Shown: positions 5,193-6,094 of the stretch, piece after piece
Position numbering within the stretch: position 1 is the stretch's first letter
Layout: each line of letters starts with the position of its first letter
Source: Fervidobacterium sp.
GTDB taxonomy: Bacteria > Thermotogota > Thermotogae > Thermotogales > Fervidobacteriaceae
Reading direction: 5' to 3'
Length of the DNA stretch: 6,094 bases
Assembly: GCA_003522805.1 (NCBI GenBank)
Contig: DPIB01000055.1
Location: 1 to 6,094, forward strand
Made by a program: the position numbers and the translations under genes
Notes under the pieces: generated by a model
What the model saw: only the letters and a program-made list of their open reading frames with translations
Told to the model about the DNA's origin: nothing
Databases searched by the model: none

Positions 5193-5321
5193 CACCTGAG
5201 GAGGTGAGAGATAGCAAAGAGTTCTAAGAATTTAAAGATTTGATGTCAATGCTTAAGTCTTAGTTTTAGAAGATTTCCGGGATTTCTTTTGAAAACTTGG
5301 TAAATCACGTTGGTAAATCAC
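5193..5321 (+). repeat. Gene spacer with small hairpin and tandem 12-bp repeat
   Basis: The 155-bp gap between the GH30 and binding-protein genes holds CACCT-GAGG-AGGTG (5193-5206), a 5-bp hairpin with no T-tract, and two copies of TTGGTAAATCAC (5297-5308 and 5310-5321) separated by one base. The second copy ends four bases before the binding-protein ribosome-binding site. No promoter with good -35 and -10 boxes is visible, so readthrough from the GH30 gene is likely. The repeat may be an operator, a leader element that tunes translation, or a simple slippage product. Confidence 0.5.
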
Positions 5322-5340
5322 CGAAGAGGAGGGATTAAGT

Positions 5341-6094
5341 ATGGGTAAGGGACTGAAGTTAGGGATCGCTATTTTACTAGTTTTTTCCACATTTTTGATG
5401 GCAGCACAGACAACGATAACCTATGCTGTAAGAAACTGGGATGTTGATACAGCCAAACAAGAGATAGCAGAGTTCAACAAACTCTATCCAAATATCAAAG
5501 TCGAAATGATCACGTTTGATTCAAACCTAAACGAGTTTTTGACAGCCAGAGTTGCGGCAGGTCAACCGTTACCAGATGTGATGACTGGTTGGGAAGGATT
5601 CCCATTCTTGGTTACACAAGGTTGGCTCTATCCGTTTGATGAATTTATTGCAAATGATGCAGACTGGAAATATGTCCCAGCAACGATTAGAGATGCATTC
5701 AAGTACAACGGAAAGACTTACGCAATTCCTTGGGATTTGCACTTCCACAGTATAGTTCTCAATCTCGATTTGCTCGAGCAATTGAACCTTCCAAAACCAA
5801 GTTACAACTGGACGATAGACCAATTCAAATCTTTGCTACGAAGGGCAACAACAAGAGAATATTCCGGTATAAACCACCTTTGGGAATTCGACGCAGTTAT
5901 GGCCGGTGTTATGGACCCAAAGAGTGCAATATATGGCTTTGATCCATCACTTGGCAAGTTCAGACTCCAAAACTCTGCATGGGCATCGGCAATAGCATTA
6001 CAGAAGGAACTGAAATCGATACCTGGACTTGTTTCGGATGATCTGAAAAATGATAAGTTAAGAGAACAAGGTCTACTCGATGACTATCAGAAGA
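5341..6094 (+). CDS. Extracytoplasmic sugar-binding protein of an ABC transporter (family 1, CUT1-type), 5' part
   Basis: 251 codons are visible and the frame runs off the window, so the C-terminal part is missing. Residues 1-22 are a signal peptide (GLKLGIAILLVFSTFLMAA) with no lipobox Cys, so this is a secreted rather than lipid-anchored protein. The mature part begins TTITYAVRNWDVDTAKQEIA and continues with FNKLYPNIKVEMITF, FLTARVAAGQPLPDVMTGW and a YNGKTYAIPWDLHFHSIVLN stretch. This is the standard first-lobe order of family 1 solute-binding proteins: strand, helix, AAGxxPDV loop, then NGKxYAIP. ATG 5341 is fixed by GAGGAGGG (5326-5333), 7 nt upstream. It should capture the oligosaccharide released by the GH30 enzyme and hand it to permeases, presumably encoded beyond the window. 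The ligand is not identifiable. Confidence 0.93.
   Translation, partial: MGKGLKLGIAILLVFSTFLMAAQTTITYAVRNWDVDTAKQEIAEFNKLYPNIKVEMITFDSNLNEFLTARVAAGQPLPDVMTGWEGFPFLVTQGWLYPFDEFIANDADWKYVPATIRDAFKYNGKTYAIPWDLHFHSIVLNLDLLEQLNLPKPSYNWTIDQFKSLLRRATTREYSGINHLWEFDAVMAGVMDPKSAIYGFDPSLGKFRLQNSAWASAIALQKELKSIPGLVSDDLKNDKLREQGLLDDYQK

Noticed and set aside
5193..5206. Terminator between the GH30 gene and the binding-protein gene
   Set aside because: The stem is only 5 bp and no T-tract follows, so transcription probably continues.
5205..5228. Small GTG-started gene after the GH30 stop
   Set aside because: It encodes only seven residues and overlaps the small hairpin; there is no supporting conservation.

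Overview
The window most likely comes from an anaerobic thermophile of the Thermotogota, with Fervidobacterium or a close relative as the best guess. This rests on AT-rich DNA, strong GAGGTGA or GGAGG ribosome-binding sites, TTG/GTG starts, and a ROK regulator placed next to a secreted glycosidase and a CUT1-type sugar-binding protein. It is an inference from gene style, since no rRNA or marker gene is present.

Layout. (1) 1-726, minus strand: an RsuA/RluB-type pseudouridine synthase, cut only at its last residues. (2) 727-1268: no conventional gene. It holds the divergent synthase promoter and copy A of a repeated element (798-1141), followed by a perfect hairpin at 1192-1226. (3) 1269-1769, minus strand: a Nudix hydrolase with a TTG start. 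(4) 1770-2561: the Nudix promoter, copy B of the same element (1915-2156) with its own perfect hairpin and T-tract (2235-2272), a featureless stretch (about 2273-2440), and the promoter of the next operon. (5) 2562 to the end, plus strand: a ROK-family repressor, a secreted GH30 glycoside hydrolase, and the start of an extracytoplasmic sugar-binding protein. This looks like one carbohydrate-uptake operon.

The most unusual part is the pair of elements flanking the Nudix gene. Each has, in order, four 11-bp phased repeats (an OmpR/PhoB-like operator layout), a -10-like hexamer about 10 bp downstream, a nearly identical body, and an unrelated but equally long intrinsic-terminator hairpin. Copy A carries the core 102-bp unit twice and copy B once. 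Each core unit has a strong Shine-Dalgarno match (GAGGTGAT) followed by an ATG that stops after three codons (ATG GTA AAA TGA) or immediately (ATG TAA). I interpret these as two paralogous, regulator-controlled small RNAs or minigene transcripts of about 290 and 365 nt. The alternative is a short peptide family, because a longer frame through the unit shows conservative changes around an NTSEVMRM motif.

The operon on the right is conventional. The GH30 enzyme would cut a beta-linked glycan outside the membrane, the binding protein would capture the product, and the ROK protein, which lacks the kinase catalytic Asp, would sense a sugar and control transcription. The exact glycan cannot be fixed from sequence alone.
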